A DNA stretch of 64,000 bases from Actinopolymorpha sp. NPDC004070. Lineage in GTDB: Bacteria > Actinomycetota > Actinomycetes > Propionibacteriales > Actinopolymorphaceae. The stretch lies in contig NZ_JBEXMJ010000006.1 of the NCBI RefSeq assembly GCF_040610475.1, positions 248,001-312,000 on the forward strand, written 5' to 3'. The notes beneath the pieces were generated by a model, which was given only the letters and a program-made list of their open reading frames with translations, ran no database searches and was not told the origin of the DNA. A program made the position numbers and the translations under genes. The stretch's first letter is position 1. Every line of letters starts with the position of its first letter. Below, piece after piece: positions 16,590 through 25,744 of this stretch.

Positions 16590-17807
16590 TCCCGCGGACG
16601 TCGTGGACGCCCCCGCGGACTTCGTGGGCTCGGCCTCCAGCCGGCCCGGAGCGGAGGGGCAGACCTCGTCCGCGGCCGGAAGTCCGAGGAGCAGCCGCTT
16701 CGCCTCCAGCAGGAACATACCGAGCGCCGACGGGTCGGCCTGTGCGCGGGCGTCGAGGTCAGCCTGCAGCTCCGCGCTCAGCGACCTCGCCGCGCCGACG
16801 GCCTCGGCGTACCCGGCCCGGTCCTCGTCGGTGCAGCGCCCGGCCACGTGGTCAGAGTAGGTGCGGCAGGCCTCGGCCAGCCGGTCACACAGGTCGGCGT
16901 ACGGCCCGGCGCTGTCGGGGTCGGGCAACTCGCTCCGGAACGCCTCGCCGGTTCCTTCCAGCAGGACCCGCACCAGGCCGTTCACCGAACCGACCACGCG
17001 GCTGACCACGCCGGTGACCTCCTCCGGGTCCGGCCCTGCCGACTCCCGGCGTACGGGCTCGGACCGGACGTTCCACCGCCGGCTCTCCGAACTCCACCCG
17101 CTGAGGTCGCGGGCCCGGTCGGCCATCCGAGTCAGCTCACTGCCGCGTTCGTCCCACCGGAGTACGGCGTGCCGGTCGACTCCTGACCGCAGGCCGTCGG
17201 CGATCGAGGCGAGGAGTTCACCGGCCTCCCAGCTCACCGCCCGGGTGGCCTCCAGGCCGCGGCGGTGGTAGACCGGCGGCAGGATCACCGCGTTGACTGC
17301 CACTCCGATGGCGGCGCCGATGACGGCCTCGCGCAGCCGGTCGACCACCGCGCCGAACGACACCGTGCCGTACACGAGGACGAACAACGCCGTCGTGGCG
17401 CTGTAGACGCCGTGGTCACCGACGCGCCGCCACAACGTCAGCGCGAGCGTGGCCGGGAGGACGACGCACATGGCCACCAGCGTGTTGCCGACGACCACGT
17501 GGACGGCGGTGGCCAGGACGGTGCCGATCGTCATCGCGCCGAGCTGCCACAGTCCGTCGCGAACGGACCGGTAGACGGTCGTCTGGACGGTGACGATCGC
17601 CACCCAGGGCGCGATGACCGCGAGCGGCGAGTCCAGCCACCAGCCCGCGACCAGCCAGGCGAGGATGCCGGCCAGGGCAGCCTTGGCCGACTGGACGGCC
17701 AACGTGGAGCGGTGCCCGCGCACGGCCGGGCGGGCCGCCGCAAGCCGGGCGCGCACAGCGTCGACCACCGACCGGACCGACGCGCGGGCAGATCGCAGAC
17801 CGATCAT
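16575..17807 (-). CDS. FUSC/aromatic-acid-exporter family membrane protein
   Basis: A predicted inner-membrane efflux protein of the FUSC (fusaric acid resistance)/DUF939-type family, 410 residues. The N-terminal half has about six TM segments: AAKAALAGILAWLVAGWWL, APWVAIVTVQTTVYRSVRDGL, MTIGTVLATAVHVVVGNTLVAMCVV, TLALTLW, TALFVLVYGTVSFGAVVDRL and AVIGAAIGVAVNAVIL. A TVYRSVRDGLWQLG loop follows TM2, as in FUSC_2 proteins. The C-terminal half (about 200-410) is soluble and helical with many Arg/Asp, as in this family. The substrate is unknown; relatives export aromatic carboxylates. It runs convergent to the NTF2-like gene with a 15-bp overlap, and 63 bp after the gene upstream on the same strand. 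Confidence 0.82.
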   Translation of the reverse strand: MIGLRSARASVRSVVDAVRARLAAARPAVRGHRSTLAVQSAKAALAGILAWLVAGWWLDSPLAVIAPWVAIVTVQTTVYRSVRDGLWQLGAMTIGTVLATAVHVVVGNTLVAMCVVLPATLALTLWRRVGDHGVYSATTALFVLVYGTVSFGAVVDRLREAVIGAAIGVAVNAVILPPVYHRRGLEATRAVSWEAGELLASIADGLRSGVDRHAVLRWDERGSELTRMADRARDLSGWSSESRRWNVRSEPVRRESAGPDPEEVTGVVSRVVGSVNGLVRVLLEGTGEAFRSELPDPDSAGPYADLCDRLAEACRTYSDHVAGRCTDEDRAGYAEAVGAARSLSAELQADLDARAQADPSALGMFLLEAKRLLLGLPAADEVCPSAPGRLEAEPTKSAGASTTSAGSVDA

Positions 17808-17870
17808 GCTCCTCCGGGATCTGGGGAGGTCGGTACGAGGATTGTGACCCTGGGGCGTCGCGGACCCACC

Positions 17871-18173
17871 TCAGGTCTTCCGGCCGTCCTCGATGCGCTG
17901 GAGGATGCGCCGGGCGGCGGCCTCCTCCTCGTCGGTATCGGCCGGTGACGCCTCGCCGGACCCGCTGCCGGCACGCCGGATCTCCGCGCGTTCGAGCACG
18001 AGTTTCGCCTCACGCTCCAGCAGCTCGGTGATCTCTCCGCCGGGTGCGCCCTTCCAGAAACCGGCCGGCTCGGGCATGTCCTTGGTCAGCGGCTCCTCCC
18101 TGGAGGGAAAGAACTCCTGCCGACGGGTCCGTACCTCCGCGAGCTCGGCGGAGACTTCTTCCTCGGTACGCAC
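17871..18173 (-). CDS. Small charged hypothetical protein
   Basis: I do not recognise this 100-residue protein. It starts at GTG (18173), 4 nt after a good GGAGGA ribosome-binding site, which supports it as a real gene. It is highly charged and helical: EEEVSAELAEVRTRRQEFF near the start, EITELLEREAKLVLERAEIRR in the middle and EEEAAARRILQRIEDGRK at the end. Between them is a PLTKDMPEPAGFWKGAPGG segment. The pattern suggests a soluble coiled-coil-like helical hairpin. It has no cysteines and no membrane segment. It lies 63 bp upstream of the FUSC gene on the same strand and may be co-transcribed. Confidence 0.6.
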   Translation of the reverse strand: MRTEEEVSAELAEVRTRRQEFFPSREEPLTKDMPEPAGFWKGAPGGEITELLEREAKLVLERAEIRRAGSGSGEASPADTDEEEAAARRILQRIEDGRKT

Positions 18174-18607
18174 GGGTCCTCCTTGCGGTCGGGGTCGCTT
18201 GATCGCAAAGCGCGTGTGTTCTACCCCGCTCGGGTCACCTCACACGGTGACGGCGGGACGAAGTACCAGATTTCCGGGATCGACGTCAGGCGGGCGCCAC
18301 CGCGGTCGTACCGAGTAGCCCGAAGAGCAGGGACCGCACTGACCCGCGGACTCCCCCGCGAGAGACCACACGACTCGCGCGGTCTCGGCCAGCCCGCACG
18401 ACCGTCCGGACAGCGCGACCACCACGCCGCCCCCAGCCGGGTACCGTCCGGTCCTCGGTGCGGCCGGTCGACTTCGAGCCTGCGGTCGCGGGTAGAGAAC
18501 CTCCTGTGCGCCAGCCGTGAGATTCCTGTGAGGCGTCGCGGCGGACAGCGCTACTTCCCCTCGTGGCCAGGCTCCCCTGGTGGCCGGGCTTCGCGGGTGC
18601 CCGGCCC
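18174..18607. other. Intergenic stretch without a recognisable gene
   Basis: These 434 bp between the HNH-protein gene and the small hypothetical gene contain open frames on both strands, but their translations are Arg/Pro/Gly-rich without domain character, RBS or conserved start. Upstream of 18173 there is room for the promoter of the small gene. I see no strong hairpin, repeat or RNA-like structure. Confidence 0.5.
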
Positions 18608-20374
18608 TCATGGGCGGAGCACTCGCCGCCGCGGATCCACCCACTCCGGCGGCACGTACTCCGGGTGGCCGTGGGTTCCCATGCGGACTTGCCATCCTTT
18701 GTGGTGGACGGTGACGTGGTGGTAGCGGCACAACAGCACGCCGTTGTTCAGGTCTGTCGGGCCTCCCTGGTCCCAGGCGGTCATGTGATGCGTGATGCAG
18801 CGTGGTTCGGGGATGTTGCAGCCGGGGAAGTGGCAGTGGCTGCCGTCGCGGATCGCCAGGGCACGCCGCTGGTGTTCCTTGAAGAACCGGTCGGAGCGGC
18901 CGAGGTCGAGGACCTGCCCGTCCCCGCCGAGGACGACGGGGATGAGGTCGGCCTCGCACGCCAACCGTCGCACGGTGGCGGCGGAGATGGGTGTGCCGTC
19001 GCTGCCGAGGTAGCGGGCTGATCCCCCACCTCCGCATTTCGGGCACCCGTCGTGCGGGTCGATGGCAGCGTCGGGCCCGGCCGCACCCTGTTCGGGTTCG
19101 GTGTCAGGTCCCCGCTCCGCTTCGACTCTGCCGTCGGCCTCGTCACCGGCGGTTGGTCCGGTGTTCGGATCCAGTCCGGCATCCGCTCGGGGTTCGGTGT
19201 TCGGTTGTGGGTGGTGCTTCGGTGTTCGGGGTGGCGGTATCCCGTCGACCGCGGATCCGGTTCCGTATGACTGTCGTTTCGGCTTACCTGCTTGGGCTGT
19301 CCGGCCCTCTTCCTGGCCTGCTGCCTCCCGCTGTGTTGGTTCACCGGCCCGGCCGGGGTTCTTGGCCGCGCTCTTGGCGGCCCTTGTCTCGTTGGTGGTC
19401 TTGGGGGTTCCGTATTTGGGGTCGGTGCTGGGGCAGGTGCAGGGTCTGGGGCGGATGGGGGTGGCGGTGTCGTCGATGGTCCCCGCACCTGTGCCGTTGA
19501 GGAGGGTGTCGAGGGGGATCGTCACAGCGACCTGGGGTGGTCTGCCGCCGCGGACGGGTGCGGTGGAGGCGGCGGCGAGCAGGCCGAGCGCCTCGGCGAA
19601 CGCGTCCCCGCGCCGCTGTTCGATGGGCCGTGTGTCGGGTTCTGGTCCTTTCTTGGGTTCGGCGAGGGGTTCGATGATCTTGCGGAGCAGTTCCATCTCC
19701 CACACCGGCAGCGTGATCCGCACCGACTCCGACTGCGCGACCCCGTTCGGCACGTAGCGAAGGGAGCGTTTCTGTTCGGCCTTGCGGTCCTTACGCTCCA
19801 GTTCCTCACCCAGCAGCCGTTCGGCCTCTTCAGGCGCGATCCGTTCCAGCAGGGACTCGCCCAGCCGGCGCAGTTCGTCGGGGTTGTGGGTCCGGGCGGC
19901 CTCGATCAGGAACTCCTCACCCCGGCCCCGTTCATCAGCCCCGACGTACTCGGGAAGTTTCTTGATCGCCTCGGCGATCACACCGGCCTGCCGGGCCGAC
20001 ACCACCCCCGCCGCCAACGCCTCACCGGTCAGCCGGGCCTCCTTGCCCAAGACCCGCGCCAGCCCCACGGCGGCGGACGCTTCCTTCTGTGCGTACCGCT
20101 GCGCGGTGCGCAGATACACCGTGGCGTTCGGCGAACCGGTCAGCTTCCCGATGTCACACGCTTCGCCCTGGCGGACCAGGGCCAACTCCAGTGCCTCGAA
20201 CCGGGCCTTCTTCGCCCGCGCCCTGGCGAGCACCAACCCGCACTCCTCCGCCGTCAAAGAGCCCTTCGGCGTCACCCACGCCTCATCCAGAAACGGGTCC
20301 ACCGAGTCGAGCGCAGCCAGGATCCGGTCGGCGGCACCGCCACCGGCCCAGGCACCCCACTCACTCGAAGACAC
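18608..20374 (-). CDS. DUF222 / HNH endonuclease domain protein (13E12-repeat type)
   Basis: One of the actinobacterial DUF222-HNH proteins, related to the multi-copy 13E12 proteins of mycobacteria; the biological role is unsettled. The N-terminal DUF222 region (about 1-285) is helical with EALAAGVVSARQAGVIAEAIKKLP. A long disordered linker (about 300-470) is rich in Pro, Thr, Gly and Lys. A CPKCGGGG half-zinc-ribbon and RYLGSDGTPISAATVRRLACEA then lead into the HNH core. The core contains CHFPGCNIPEPRCITHHM, W-QGGPTDLNNGVLLCRYHH and VHHKGW, with all metal-binding Cys/His and the catalytic HH present. At 588 residues it is longer than usual because of the linker. The linker stretch of DNA is locally less G/C-biased on third positions than the domains. 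It stands alone, with a 5' region of 227 bp facing the MFS gene. Confidence 0.85.
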   Translation of the reverse strand: MSSSEWGAWAGGGAADRILAALDSVDPFLDEAWVTPKGSLTAEECGLVLARARAKKARFEALELALVRQGEACDIGKLTGSPNATVYLRTAQRYAQKEASAAVGLARVLGKEARLTGEALAAGVVSARQAGVIAEAIKKLPEYVGADERGRGEEFLIEAARTHNPDELRRLGESLLERIAPEEAERLLGEELERKDRKAEQKRSLRYVPNGVAQSESVRITLPVWEMELLRKIIEPLAEPKKGPEPDTRPIEQRRGDAFAEALGLLAAASTAPVRGGRPPQVAVTIPLDTLLNGTGAGTIDDTATPIRPRPCTCPSTDPKYGTPKTTNETRAAKSAAKNPGRAGEPTQREAAGQEEGRTAQAGKPKRQSYGTGSAVDGIPPPRTPKHHPQPNTEPRADAGLDPNTGPTAGDEADGRVEAERGPDTEPEQGAAGPDAAIDPHDGCPKCGGGGSARYLGSDGTPISAATVRRLACEADLIPVVLGGDGQVLDLGRSDRFFKEHQRRALAIRDGSHCHFPGCNIPEPRCITHHMTAWDQGGPTDLNNGVLLCRYHHVTVHHKGWQVRMGTHGHPEYVPPEWVDPRRRVLRP

Positions 20375-20601
20375 GATCGAATGCTACCGGCCACTACCGA
20401 CAAGAGAGCCGTTGTCCACAGGGCATTTCTCTTCCTGCATTGACGCTCCAGGCTATGAACGAGCAGCGGGTACTCCGGAGCCGACCGGAGTACCCGGAGG
20501 AGAGTCGAATGACTGAACCCGAAACAGATCGTCCACAACGGACCTATCTGCTACGGTCATTCCGTCAGCATTCGAGCCCGTCCGACAAAGGGATCACGCG
20601 C

Positions 20602-22077
20602 ATGTCCGCGACCGCAGCATCGCCATCGCACCCGGCTCCCCCTCCACCCCCGGCGTCCGCACCGTCACCTGTGACCGACTCCCGCCGCCGCCTCGCCCTC
20701 GCCGTCCTCGCCGCCGGGATGTTGATGAACATCCTCGACGGAAGCATCGTGACGGTGTCGATGCCCGCGATCCAGAACGATCTGGGCTTCTCCCCCGCCG
20801 GGCTGAGCTGGGTCGTCAACGCGTACCTGATCGCGTTCGGCAGCCTGTTGCTCCTGGCCGGCAGGCTCGGTGACCTGCTCGGCCGCACGCGGGTGTTCGT
20901 CGCGGGCCTTGCCCTTTTCACCCTCGCCTCGGTCGTGGCCGGGATGGCGCAGACGCCGGCGACGCTCGTCGCCGCTCGCTTCGCCCAGGGCGTGGGAAGC
21001 GCCTTGACGGCCGCGGTGAGCCTCGGAATCCTCGTCACGTTGTTCGTCCGGCCGCGCGAGCGTGCCTCGGCCATCGCGGTGTTCAGTTTCACCGGCGCCG
21101 CGGGAGCCTCGATCGGACAGGTTCTCGGAGGTCTGCTCACCGACCTGCTCAGCTGGCACTGGATCTTCTGGATCAACCTGCCGATCGGCCTCGCCACCCT
21201 CGCGGTGGCGGTCAAGGTACTTCCCGGCGAGCGCGGTCTCGGCCTGCGGGCCGGCGCCGACGTCGCGGGTGCGTTGCTGGTCACCGCGGGACTCACGGTC
21301 GGCACCTACGCCGTTGTCACGATCGAGCGCCACGGTGCCGGCTCGCCGACCACGCTGGTGCTCGGTGCCCTGGCGGTGACGCTGCTCGCCGCGTTCGTCC
21401 ACCGGCAGGCCGGGGCGGTCACCCCGCTGATGCCGCTGCGCATCCTCGGCTCGCGCGCCGTCAGTGGCGCCAACCTCGTTCAGGTGCTGATGGTCGCCGC
21501 GTGTTTCGCGTTCCAGATCCTGGTGGCGCAGTACCTCCAGCGCGTCGTCGGATACGGCGCCGCGGCGACCGGCCTGGCGATGCTACCCGCGGCCGTCGTT
21601 ATCGGCGCGGTCTCACTCGGAGTCTCCGCCCGGCTCAACGCCCGCTTCGGCGAGCGCGCGGTGCTGCTCACCGGCCTGGCGCTGTTGTTCGGGGTGCTCG
21701 GTCTGCTGACGCGCGTACCCGTGCATCCGAACTACCTCACCGACCTGCTCCCGGTGATGCTGCTCGCCGCCGGCTTCGGCCTGGCCCTGCCCGCGCTCAC
21801 CTCCTTGGGGATGTCCGGCGCGAGCGACGCCGACGCCGGGCTGGCCTCGGGGCTGTTCAACACCACCCAGCAGATCGGCATGGCGCTCGGAGTCGCCGTC
21901 CTGTCCACTCTGGCCGCCGCCCGCACCGCCGGCCTGCTCCGCGCCGGTGAGCACGAGGCCGCGGCACTCACCGGCGGCTACCACCTCGCGTTCGCGGTCG
22001 GTGCGGCACTGCTGGTGGCTGCGTTCGTCGTGGCGTTCACCGTCCTGCGCACGCCCTCCGGTAAGACCGACGAGTGA
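20602..22077 (+). CDS. DHA2-family MFS drug exporter (EmrB/QacA type)
   Basis: A 14-TM proton-driven multidrug exporter, 491 residues. After a Pro/Ala-rich N-terminus come LAVLAAGMLMNILDGSIVTVSMPAIQNDL (TM1 with the D-S-IVTV motif of the family), GLSWVVNAYLIAFGSLLLLAGRLGDLLGRTRVF (motif A, GRLGDLLGR), RFAQGVGSALTAAVSLGIL (motif B), GAAGASIGQVLGGLLTDLLSWHWIFWINLPIG (motif C region) and a C-terminal half with further TM segments ending GALLVAAFVVAFTVL-like. ATG at 20602 has AAAGGGA upstream; in-frame sequence before it belongs to the 5' region of the divergent HNH gene. No TetR-type repressor is adjacent. A 16-bp palindrome and a hairpin follow its stop. Confidence 0.9.
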   Translation: MSATAASPSHPAPPPPPASAPSPVTDSRRRLALAVLAAGMLMNILDGSIVTVSMPAIQNDLGFSPAGLSWVVNAYLIAFGSLLLLAGRLGDLLGRTRVFVAGLALFTLASVVAGMAQTPATLVAARFAQGVGSALTAAVSLGILVTLFVRPRERASAIAVFSFTGAAGASIGQVLGGLLTDLLSWHWIFWINLPIGLATLAVAVKVLPGERGLGLRAGADVAGALLVTAGLTVGTYAVVTIERHGAGSPTTLVLGALAVTLLAAFVHRQAGAVTPLMPLRILGSRAVSGANLVQVLMVAACFAFQILVAQYLQRVVGYGAAATGLAMLPAAVVIGAVSLGVSARLNARFGERAVLLTGLALLFGVLGLLTRVPVHPNYLTDLLPVMLLAAGFGLALPALTSLGMSGASDADAGLASGLFNTTQQIGMALGVAVLSTLAAARTAGLLRAGEHEAAALTGGYHLAFAVGAALLVAAFVVAFTVLRTPSGKTDE

Positions 22078-22078
22078 G

Positions 22079-22094
22079 TGAGAAACGTTTCTCA
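22079..22094. promoter_or_regulatory. Perfect 16-bp palindrome, LacI-type operator candidate
   Basis: TGAGAAACGTTTCTCA is a perfect palindrome with a central CG, starting one base after the MFS stop codon. The GAAACGTTTC core is the classical shape of LacI/GalR-family operators. It lies about 190 bp upstream of the GTG of the secreted beta-helix protein, so it is more likely to control that gene than to end the MFS transcript. No LacI gene is in the window. Confidence 0.5.
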
Positions 22095-22132
22095 GGTTCA
22101 GCCGTACGGAGGTAAGGGAAAACAGGTTTCTC

Positions 22133-22167
22133 TGCCGAATGCCTAGCCAACAACGGCTAATTCGGCA
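22133..22167. terminator. Strong bulged hairpin between the MFS and beta-helix genes
   Basis: The left arm TGCCGAAT plus TAGCC (with a 3-nt GCC bulge between them) pairs perfectly with GGCTA plus ATTCGGCA around the loop AACAAC, giving 13 base pairs. It could end the MFS transcript, although no T-run follows. Alternatively it could be a 5'-leader structure of the downstream gene. Terminators without a U-tract are common in actinomycetes. Confidence 0.5.
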
Positions 22168-22285
22168 ACCGCACCTTGACGACGCGGCGCACGGCGGGCT
22201 AGAACGTGCCGGAATCGCTTGTCGATCTTGCTCCACCGGTTACTCTTTCCCGCCGCTCGCCCGTGCCATCGAGGGAGATCCGACA

Positions 22286-25200
22286 GTGCCCGCAACCCGT
22301 CATGTGGTGGTAGCCGTGGGGGCGGCTCTCCTGCTCTCCACCGCCACCACGTTGCCCGCCTCGGCGGCGACGCCGTTGGTGGAACCCCAACCCGGCATGG
22401 TGATCACCCACGACACCACGTTCAAACCCGGTGTGTACGACTTCACCTCGGGCATGGGCATCGTGATCGGCGCCGACGACGTACACGTGAACGCCACCGG
22501 CGTGACGTTGCGCGGCCCCGGCCAGAAGGGCAAGCCGGACAGCTACACCGGCACCGGCGTCTCCGCGACGGGCGTGTCCGGTGCGACGCTGACCGGCCTG
22601 TCCGTGTCCGGGTTCGAGACCGCCCTGCACGTGCGTTCCGGCCGGGACTGGACGATCCGGGGAAACACCTTCTCCGGCAACTACACCGATCCCGACTTCG
22701 GCTGGGGTGACGGCAAGCTCGCCGGCGCTGTCCTGCTGGAGCACGTGAGCAACTCGCGGATCGAGGACAACACCGCACACGAGAACTGGAACGGCCTGGC
22801 TCTGCACTACGCCGACGACAATCTCGTACGCCACAACGACTTCTCGCACTGCTCGAACGTCTGCCTGAAGATGTGGTCGGCCTCCCGCAACCGGATCGAG
22901 GACAACAACTTCAGCTGGGGAATCCGCATCGCGCCGGGTGAGACGCACGCCCGCGACTCCACCAGTGCCCTGATCGAGACCGGTTCGAACGACAACCGCG
23001 TTCTGCGCAACGACTTCACCTACGGCGGGGACGGCGTCTTCCTGCGCCCGCTCAACGGGGTCGTCTCCACCGGCAACTACTTCGAGGGCAACGACGCCTC
23101 CTGGGCGCACAACAACGCGTGGGAGTCGTGGTCGCCGGGCAACACCTATGTACGCAACAAGGGAAACCACGCGAGCTACGGGTTCTGGCTCGGCAGCTCC
23201 GACGACACGGTCCTGATCGGCAACGAGGCGGCCTACAACGGCCGGGACAACAAGAACGCGCCCGAGCCGTTCGGCAACGCCGGCATCGCCGTGGTCAACG
23301 GTTCCTCCAGCCACTTCGTCCTGGACGGCAACCACGTCCACGACAACACCTCCGCCGGGGTGGCGATCGGCTACCTGCCCGACTACCCCGCCTACCACTG
23401 GGTGATCCAGCGCAACCGGATCGAGAACAACACGACGTACGGCATCTACGTGCGCGACGCCCGCTGGCTGACCCTCGCGAACAACACCATCACCGGCAAC
23501 GGCTCCGGCGCGATCAAGCAGGACAAGCACGTGTCGGGCGTGTTCACCCTCGACGGCGCGGCCGGCGAGCACGCACCGGTCGCCAGGGCGGCGATGACGC
23601 CGGCGGTCGTGCACGCAGGCGAGGAGGTGACGTTCGACGCGTCCGGCTCCACCGACGCCGACGGCGGAAAGCTCTCCTACCGTTGGGAGTTCGGCGACGG
23701 TGACGTCGCCACCGACGCGAAGGTGACCCACCGGTTCCTCGACCCGGGCTTCCACCGGGTCGGGCTGACCGTCGACGACGGCGGGCTGGCCGGCCTGGAC
23801 CACCGCGACGTCTACGTGCTGGCACCCGGCGCCGAGCAGGGCACCGACGCCGCCGACCGTGGGGCCTGGTCGGCACGCGTCACCTCCGACGACGCCGGCG
23901 CCCCGGGCACCACCGCGACCATCACCGCCGACCCATCGCGCGCATTGCTCGGCCGGTCCTCGATCAAGCTGTCCGGCACCGCGCACGACGTCACCTGGCG
24001 CTACCAGCCGCGCCGCTCGATCGACACCGCGAGCGCGGATCAGTTGGAGTTCTGGATGGCGTCGGAGCAGGAGGTACGCGACGGCTTCGACGGCAACCAG
24101 CCGACTGTCCGGCTGGTTCAGGACGCCGGCAACTACGTCGAGTACACCCCGGCGAAGAACTACCTCAGCCCCTGGTCGCTGGACTACTCCGAGGCCCGCG
24201 GCGGCTGGCAGCGGGTCGTCGTACCGCTGGCCGGCGACAAGGCCTGGACCCGCAAGGTGACTGGCAACCCCGACCTCAAGGCTGTGCACGCGGTGGAAGT
24301 ACGCACGTCCGCGATCGACGGCCCGTACCGCGTGTGGCTGGACGCGCTCACCTTCACCACCGCACCTGCAAGCCCCGACGTCGCACCCGACCTGGCCCTC
24401 AACCCCGCCGCGCAGGGTGAGCCGTGGCCGCGCGCCTCCACCGGTGACGACGCGTCCCGGTGGGCTCCGCTGGACGGCCGCACCGACGGTGCCGTCTGGT
24501 CCACCGCGGGCTCGCAGAACGCCACCGACTTCTACGGCGTGGACTTCGGGATCGCCCGCACGGTCGACGCCCTGCGGCTGGACCTGCGTTCCGGCGAGGG
24601 TTTCGCCGCCCCGGCGAAGGAGACCGTGGAGTACTGGACCGGCGACGACTGGCAGCCGGTCGACAACGCCCGGCCCTCCCCCGCCACCCCGGCGGCCGGC
24701 CACAACGAGATCGCCTTCGACCCGGTGACCACCCAGCGGCTGCGGGTCGTCCTGGGCAACCCCGACGACGGCAAGGCGGTCGGCCTGGCCGAGTTCGCTC
24801 CGGAGTCGACCGGCAACCTCGCCGGAAATGCACTCGGCGCGAACGCACCCTTCGGTACGCCGGTAGCGTCCGCCTCGGCGGGTTCCGGTGACCCGTGGTC
24901 GCTGGTCGATGGGTCGGTACGCGCCGACAGCGCCTGGCGTTCGACCCCTGGCACGTCCCCGTGGGTCGCGGTCGACCTGATGCGGGCGCGCCCGGTCAAC
25001 ACCGTCACGCTGTACGCCGGCTCCGCCGACACCGCACCGGCCGGCATCCGCGTCCAGGCCTGGACGGGCAGCGACTGGCTGGACGTCTCCAACACCACGG
25101 TCACCCCGGCACCGCCGGCGGCCGGCCGCACCACCGTGCGGTTCGACACCGTGAAGACGCGCAAGCTCAGGTTGACACTGGACGCACCGAGCGGCGGAAG

Positions 25201-25681
25201 CGTCGAGGTACGCGAGGTGGAGGTACGCAACGCCAACCTGCTCTCCGACGCCTCGGCACTCGGCCTGACGGTCACGCCGACCGCGTCGTACACCTACCCC
25301 GGCGACACCGTGCTCGGCCCGCTGGACGGCTCCTACGCCGACTCACCGCGCTGGACGTCGTGGAACTCCAAGAACGCCCAGGACTGGTACGCCCTCCGCT
25401 TCGACCGGGCGGTCACCGCGAGCCGGATCACGCTGCACTTCTACAACGACAACGGTGGGGTCAAGCCGCCGAAGGACTACACGATCGAGTACTGGAACGG
25501 CACCGGCTGGACCCCGGTGGACGAGACCGGCCGCACCCCCGCGCAGCCGGCGGAGGGGTTCAACGCGGTGGACTTCACCCCCGTCCGCGCGGCCGGGTTC
25601 CGGGTGGTCGGCACCAACCAGAACCCCGTCAACTACGGCGTCTACATCGGTCTCACCGAGCTCGAGCTCTGGGCGCCGTAG
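22286..25681 (+). CDS. Secreted multidomain beta-helix / PKD / discoidin protein
   Basis: A large exported, probably carbohydrate-active or surface-binding protein of 1,131 residues. GTG at 22286 follows GAGGGAGA, and the first 27 residues form a signal peptide ending PASA-A. Residues about 40-420 are a right-handed parallel beta-helix, seen as repeated N-rich turns (IEDNTAHENWNGL, VRHNDFSHC, LRNDFTYGGDGV, IGNEAAYNGRDN, LDGNHVHDNTSAGVAIG, NNTITGNGSGAI). Residues about 430-510 are a PKD domain (VTFDASGSTDADGG, YRWEFGDGD, HRF). Residues about 520-695 resemble a beta-sandwich carbohydrate-binding region. Three F5/8 type C-like modules start near 703, 845 and 981, each opening with an LALNP/NLAGN/NLLSD-type strand and a DG..DS.W core. 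The helix may be a polysaccharide lyase or epimerase, but I cannot place catalytic residues. A LacI-type palindrome lies upstream. Confidence 0.87.
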   Translation: MPATRHVVVAVGAALLLSTATTLPASAATPLVEPQPGMVITHDTTFKPGVYDFTSGMGIVIGADDVHVNATGVTLRGPGQKGKPDSYTGTGVSATGVSGATLTGLSVSGFETALHVRSGRDWTIRGNTFSGNYTDPDFGWGDGKLAGAVLLEHVSNSRIEDNTAHENWNGLALHYADDNLVRHNDFSHCSNVCLKMWSASRNRIEDNNFSWGIRIAPGETHARDSTSALIETGSNDNRVLRNDFTYGGDGVFLRPLNGVVSTGNYFEGNDASWAHNNAWESWSPGNTYVRNKGNHASYGFWLGSSDDTVLIGNEAAYNGRDNKNAPEPFGNAGIAVVNGSSSHFVLDGNHVHDNTSAGVAIGYLPDYPAYHWVIQRNRIENNTTYGIYVRDARWLTLANNTITGNGSGAIKQDKHVSGVFTLDGAAGEHAPVARAAMTPAVVHAGEEVTFDASGSTDADGGKLSYRWEFGDGDVATDAKVTHRFLDPGFHRVGLTVDDGGLAGLDHRDVYVLAPGAEQGTDAADRGAWSARVTSDDAGAPGTTATITADPSRALLGRSSIKLSGTAHDVTWRYQPRRSIDTASADQLEFWMASEQEVRDGFDGNQPTVRLVQDAGNYVEYTPAKNYLSPWSLDYSEARGGWQRVVVPLAGDKAWTRKVTGNPDLKAVHAVEVRTSAIDGPYRVWLDALTFTTAPASPDVAPDLALNPAAQGEPWPRASTGDDASRWAPLDGRTDGAVWSTAGSQNATDFYGVDFGIARTVDALRLDLRSGEGFAAPAKETVEYWTGDDWQPVDNARPSPATPAAGHNEIAFDPVTTQRLRVVLGNPDDGKAVGLAEFAPESTGNLAGNALGANAPFGTPVASASAGSGDPWSLVDGSVRADSAWRSTPGTSPWVAVDLMRARPVNTVTLYAGSADTAPAGIRVQAWTGSDWLDVSNTTVTPAPPAAGRTTVRFDTVKTRKLRLTLDAPSGGSVEVREVEVRNANLLSDASALGLTVTPTASYTYPGDTVLGPLDGSYADSPRWTSWNSKNAQDWYALRFDRAVTASRITLHFYNDNGGVKPPKDYTIEYWNGTGWTPVDETGRTPAQPAEGFNAVDFTPVRAAGFRVVGTNQNPVNYGVYIGLTELELWAP

Positions 25682-25744
25682 GCCTTCGAACGTCCCGGCG
25701 GTCGTGACCGCGGGTGACCGGTCCCCTCCCGGCCACCCGCGGTC

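Noticed and set aside
18183..18725. 180-codon plus-strand open frame beside the HNH gene
   Set aside because: Arg/Ser/Pro-rich translation, no start signal, and it runs into the antisense of the HNH domain.
22199..24703. 834-codon open frame antisense to the beta-helix gene
   Set aside because: The Val/Gly/Arg-rich composition and lack of motifs show it is a shadow; the plus-strand gene has an RBS, signal peptide and clear domains.
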